A stretch of DNA of 40,191 nucleotides from a virus. The stretch spans positions 1 through 40,191 of the IMG/VR virus record IMGVR_UViG_3300044627_002832; one strand, written 5' to 3'. Position 1 is the stretch's first letter. Every line of letters begins with the position of its first letter. Below are positions 37,636 to 40,191 of this stretch, one piece after another. The notes beneath the pieces were generated by a model. That model was given only the letters and a program-made list of their open reading frames with translations. It ran no database searches and was not told where the DNA came from. The position numbers were made by a program, and so were the translations under genes.

Positions 37636-39948
37636 ATGGCCAACCTATTAGTCACCGCGTTCAACGGAGGCGAACTATCGCCCTACATGGACGCCCGCAC
37701 CGACGTCGCCAAATACCGCAGCGGGTGCCGACGTCTGGAGAACATGGTCGTCTTGCCCTACGGAGGCGTCTACCGGCGCAGCGGCACCGAGTATCTGGGC
37801 GAGGCCAAGCTACCCAACCGACGCTGCCGACTGATCCCCTTTAACTTTTCCACCACCACCCGTTTTGTCTTGGAGTTTGGCCACCTCTACTTGCGCGTCT
37901 GGGGCAACAACAGTTTGGTGCAGTCCGGCGGTGCGCCCTTGGAAATCGTCACCCCCTACACCGAGGACGATCTGCGCGAAATCCAATACGCGCAGCTAAA
38001 CGACATCATGTATCTGGCCCACGGGAGCCACGCCCCGCGCAAACTCTCCCGCGTGAGCGACACAAACTGGACGCTGGCCACCGTGGCCTTTGATTACCCG
38101 CCGCTGCGCGACATGAATACCAGCGCGGTGACCATTGCCTCCAGTGCGTCGAGCGGCACCACCACGCTGACCGCCAGCGCCTCGACCTTCGTGGCCGGTC
38201 ATGTCGGAAGCCAGTGGGCCATCCAGTGGCCGCGCACCAGCGGATCGATCAATCTGACCATTGACTCCAACAAGACCTCGACCGACACGCTCGACATCCA
38301 AGGCGACTGGACGATCACCACCGTTGGCACATGGATCGGCACCGTCCGCATCCTCCGCATCCCGCAGAAGGAAATGGACGAGGACGGAGGCAGCGGGTTC
38401 ACCGCCTACGAAGTGGTGCGGGAGTTTAATTCGCTGGGAACGGCCCGCAACTTCACCGCGACCGGCACCGAAACCGAGCGCGTCGGACTAAAACTTCAGA
38501 TCCTTAACTACGCCAGCAACACCAACGCCCGCGTCTTTCTGGAATCCACCGACTTCAACAGCGGCGGCACCTTCACCCTCAACAGCGTGGCCAGCGGCAC
38601 CAGCGCGGGAGCAACGGTCAACAAGTGGCTGGGATCGGTCATCACCGGAACCACCCAGTGGAGCGAGGCCGCGTTTAGCGCCCTGCGCGGCTACCCGCGC
38701 ACCGTCACCTTCCACGAACAGCGCCTTTGCTTCGGCGGCACCGCCAGCCAGCCGAACACCGTCTGGTGCAGTAAGGTGGATGACTTTGAAAACTTCCAAC
38801 TGGGCAGCAAAGAAGACGACGGGCTGTCCTTCACCATCGCCAGCAACGAGGGCAACCGCATCAACTGGATCTTCTCGCAAAAGCAGTTGATTGTCGGCAC
38901 CTCCGGCGACGAGTGGACGGTAGGCGGCGCGACCGACAGCGAACCCTTTTCCTCGACCAACATCAGCGCCCGCAGGCAGGCCAGCTACGGATCAAAGTAT
39001 ATGCGAGCCGTCCTGCTCAACGACGTCCTGCTTTTCGTCCAGCGCCGCGGGCGCAAGGTGCGCGAACTGGTCTACAAGTTTGAACAGGACGGGTGGGTTG
39101 CGCCGGATCTGACCGTTCTCTCCGAGCATGTGACCCAAGGCGAACTTGTTGAACTGGCCTTCCAGCAACAGCCGGATGCCGTCCTCTGGGCCGTCCGCGG
39201 CGACGGTGTTCTGATCGGCATGAGCTACGAGCGCGACCAAGAGGTCGTCGCGTGGCACCGGCACTTGACCGACGGGCAGTTTGAGTCCGCGGCCACCGTC
39301 TACGGTCTGGGTAGCGACGACGATGAGGTCTGGTTTGCCGTCCAGCGCACGATCAATGGCGTGACCAAACGCTACATCGAACGCTTCAAGCCCGACTTCC
39401 GCGCCCAGTTCGATGCGGAAGCCAAGGATAACTGGTGGTATCTCGATTGCGCCGCCCGCTACGAGGGCGCACCGGCCCAAGTCATCACCGGACTCTCCTA
39501 CCTTGAAGGCAAGACGGTGGGCATCTTGGCCGACGGGGCCGCGCAACCCAACGCCGTCGTCTCCGGCGGGCAGATCACTTTGGCCACATCGGCCAGCAAG
39601 GTGCTGGTGGGACTGCCTTTCACCAGCCTGCTCCAGCCCATGAAGCTCGACTACGACATGCAGGACGGGCCGACCCGCGGGCGCAAGAAGCGCCTCAACC
39701 GCGTGGAGGTGTCCCTTTTCAAGTCCTTGGGCGGGCAGGCCAGCACCGACGGCAACGAATGGCTCTGGATGTATCCCCGCGACTTTGACGACCCAATGGA
39801 CGCCAGCCCGCCGCCTTTCAGCGGCGACACCGAGGTCGTCTTGGCGGGCAACTATTCCGAGGACGCCGACATTTATTTGCGCCAAACCCTGCCCTATCCG
39901 CTGACCGTTCGCGCCCTTGTCGCAAAGCTCGACGCCTTCGGGGATTGA
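37636..39948 (+). CDS. Tail tubular protein B (T7 gp12-like nozzle)
   Basis: 770 aa, the usual length. The N-terminus (FNGGELSPYMDARTDVAKYR, then LENMVVLPYGGVYRRSGTEY) is a strong family signature. The body is beta-propeller-like, with PRTVTFHEQRLCFGGTASQP and TSGDEWTVGG segments. Six copies form the tail nozzle, to which fibres attach. Confidence 0.92.
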   Translation: MANLLVTAFNGGELSPYMDARTDVAKYRSGCRRLENMVVLPYGGVYRRSGTEYLGEAKLPNRRCRLIPFNFSTTTRFVLEFGHLYLRVWGNNSLVQSGGAPLEIVTPYTEDDLREIQYAQLNDIMYLAHGSHAPRKLSRVSDTNWTLATVAFDYPPLRDMNTSAVTIASSASSGTTTLTASASTFVAGHVGSQWAIQWPRTSGSINLTIDSNKTSTDTLDIQGDWTITTVGTWIGTVRILRIPQKEMDEDGGSGFTAYEVVREFNSLGTARNFTATGTETERVGLKLQILNYASNTNARVFLESTDFNSGGTFTLNSVASGTSAGATVNKWLGSVITGTTQWSEAAFSALRGYPRTVTFHEQRLCFGGTASQPNTVWCSKVDDFENFQLGSKEDDGLSFTIASNEGNRINWIFSQKQLIVGTSGDEWTVGGATDSEPFSSTNISARRQASYGSKYMRAVLLNDVLLFVQRRGRKVRELVYKFEQDGWVAPDLTVLSEHVTQGELVELAFQQQPDAVLWAVRGDGVLIGMSYERDQEVVAWHRHLTDGQFESAATVYGLGSDDDEVWFAVQRTINGVTKRYIERFKPDFRAQFDAEAKDNWWYLDCAARYEGAPAQVITGLSYLEGKTVGILADGAAQPNAVVSGGQITLATSASKVLVGLPFTSLLQPMKLDYDMQDGPTRGRKKRLNRVEVSLFKSLGGQASTDGNEWLWMYPRDFDDPMDASPPPFSGDTEVVLAGNYSEDADIYLRQTLPYPLTVRALVAKLDAFGD

Positions 39949-39958
39949 CATTAGTGTG

Positions 39959-39972
39959 ATTTGACTAAACCC
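39959..39972 (-). repeat. Boundary motif, reverse orientation
   Basis: ATTTGACTAAACCC, the reverse complement of GGGTTTAGTCAAAT, fills most of the 24-base gap before the acetyltransferase ATG at 39973. It directly abuts that ATG. Confidence 0.65.
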
Positions 39973-40191
39973 ATGAGCCAAGCCGCCATTCAACTCCGCA
40001 TGTTCGATCCCGCGCAAGACTATGACATGGTCTGCGCGTGGTGGACGGGCCACGGATGGAATCCAGTGCCGCAAACCTTTTTGCCCAAGCTGGGCGTCAT
40101 TGCCTACTGGGTTGAGGGCGAGAAGACCAAGGACACCGCCGCGGCGTGGCTCTACATGGACAACTCGTCGCCGGTTTGCTGGCTGGAGTAT
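39973..40191 (+). CDS. GNAT-type N-acetyltransferase, N-terminal part (gene continues at 1)
   Basis: First 73 codons of the 141-aa acetyltransferase, cut by the window end and completed by 135-341. The N-terminus (IQLRMFDPAQDYDMVCAWWT) is the typical first strand and helix of small GNAT proteins. The family is the same as described for 1-341. Confidence 0.7.
   Translation, partial: MSQAAIQLRMFDPAQDYDMVCAWWTGHGWNPVPQTFLPKLGVIAYWVEGEKTKDTAAAWLYMDNSSPVCWLEY
40058..40191. repeat. Terminal direct repeat, right copy
   Basis: Same as bases 1-134 except A at 40065 in place of G at base 8. Joining the copies gives a circle of about 40,057 bases. Confidence 0.95.

Noticed and set aside
1-40191. T7-type RNA polymerase or phage DNA polymerase
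   Set aside because: No ORF of suitable length or motif exists. All large ORFs are accounted for by virion, terminase or integrase proteins.
1-40191. CRISPR array
   Set aside because: No regularly spaced direct repeats were seen. The GGTTTAGTCAAAAC copies are kilobases apart.

Overview
This window is an essentially complete genome of a temperate, tailed bacteriophage with a T7-type (podovirus) virion. The last 134 bases repeat the first 134 bases with one synonymous difference. The sequence is therefore a circular or circularly permuted molecule of about 40.06 kb opened inside an acetyltransferase gene (start at 39973, stop at 341). All genes but one read on the + strand. They are tightly packed, with many ATGA or TAATG start/stop overlaps. 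The longest gene-free stretches are 35298-35560 and 18574-18791; no gap exceeds 300 bases. The host cannot be named from sequence. It is a GC-rich bacterium, probably Gram-negative (lipoprotein and holin type, T7-like ejection proteins), with a tRNA-Tyr gene as the likely integration site. I have only a weak, unverified impression that the integrase N-terminus looks like those of Verrucomicrobiota.

Layout. (a) 1-11301: acetyltransferase, a gp14-like internal virion protein, a 739-aa ejection protein with a lytic transglycosylase domain, and a 2677-aa polyvalent ejection protein. (b) 11347-16561: tail fibre and receptor-binding module with several small adhesin-like proteins and a glycine-rich protein. 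(c) 14296-14631 and 16593-17456: membrane protein, lipoprotein, holin-like protein and a probable cell-wall hydrolase. (d) 17419-18791: the single minus-strand gene, a tyrosine integrase, followed by an attP candidate carrying the 3' half of a tRNA-Tyr gene. (e) 18792-20690: early and regulatory genes, including two ribbon-helix-helix proteins and a family of AGGTGT-N3-ACACCT operators, one pair lying on a good sigma70-type promoter. (f) 20771-26223: recombination and replication, with a RecT-like annealing protein, a RecE-like exonuclease, RusA, a replication-like protein, a protein with an SSB-type tail, and two small PD-(D/E)XK nucleases. (g) 26273-39948: packaging and virion structure, with small terminase, a fibre/lectin-like cassette, large terminase, two small proteins with related C-termini, portal, Bbp19-like protein, scaffold, a four-gene accessory cassette, major capsid protein, a capsid-associated protein, and the gp11- and gp12-like tail tubular proteins.

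The phage has no RNA polymerase and no DNA polymerase of its own, so host enzymes must transcribe and replicate it. No CI-type (HTH plus S24 peptidase) repressor is visible. The ribbon-helix-helix proteins and their operators are the best candidates for the lysis/lysogeny switch. The most unusual genome-wide signal is a dispersed motif, GGTTTAGTCAAAAC. It recurs at gene boundaries across the genome, mostly just before start codons, resembling the start-associated sequences known from some actinobacteriophages but with a different sequence.
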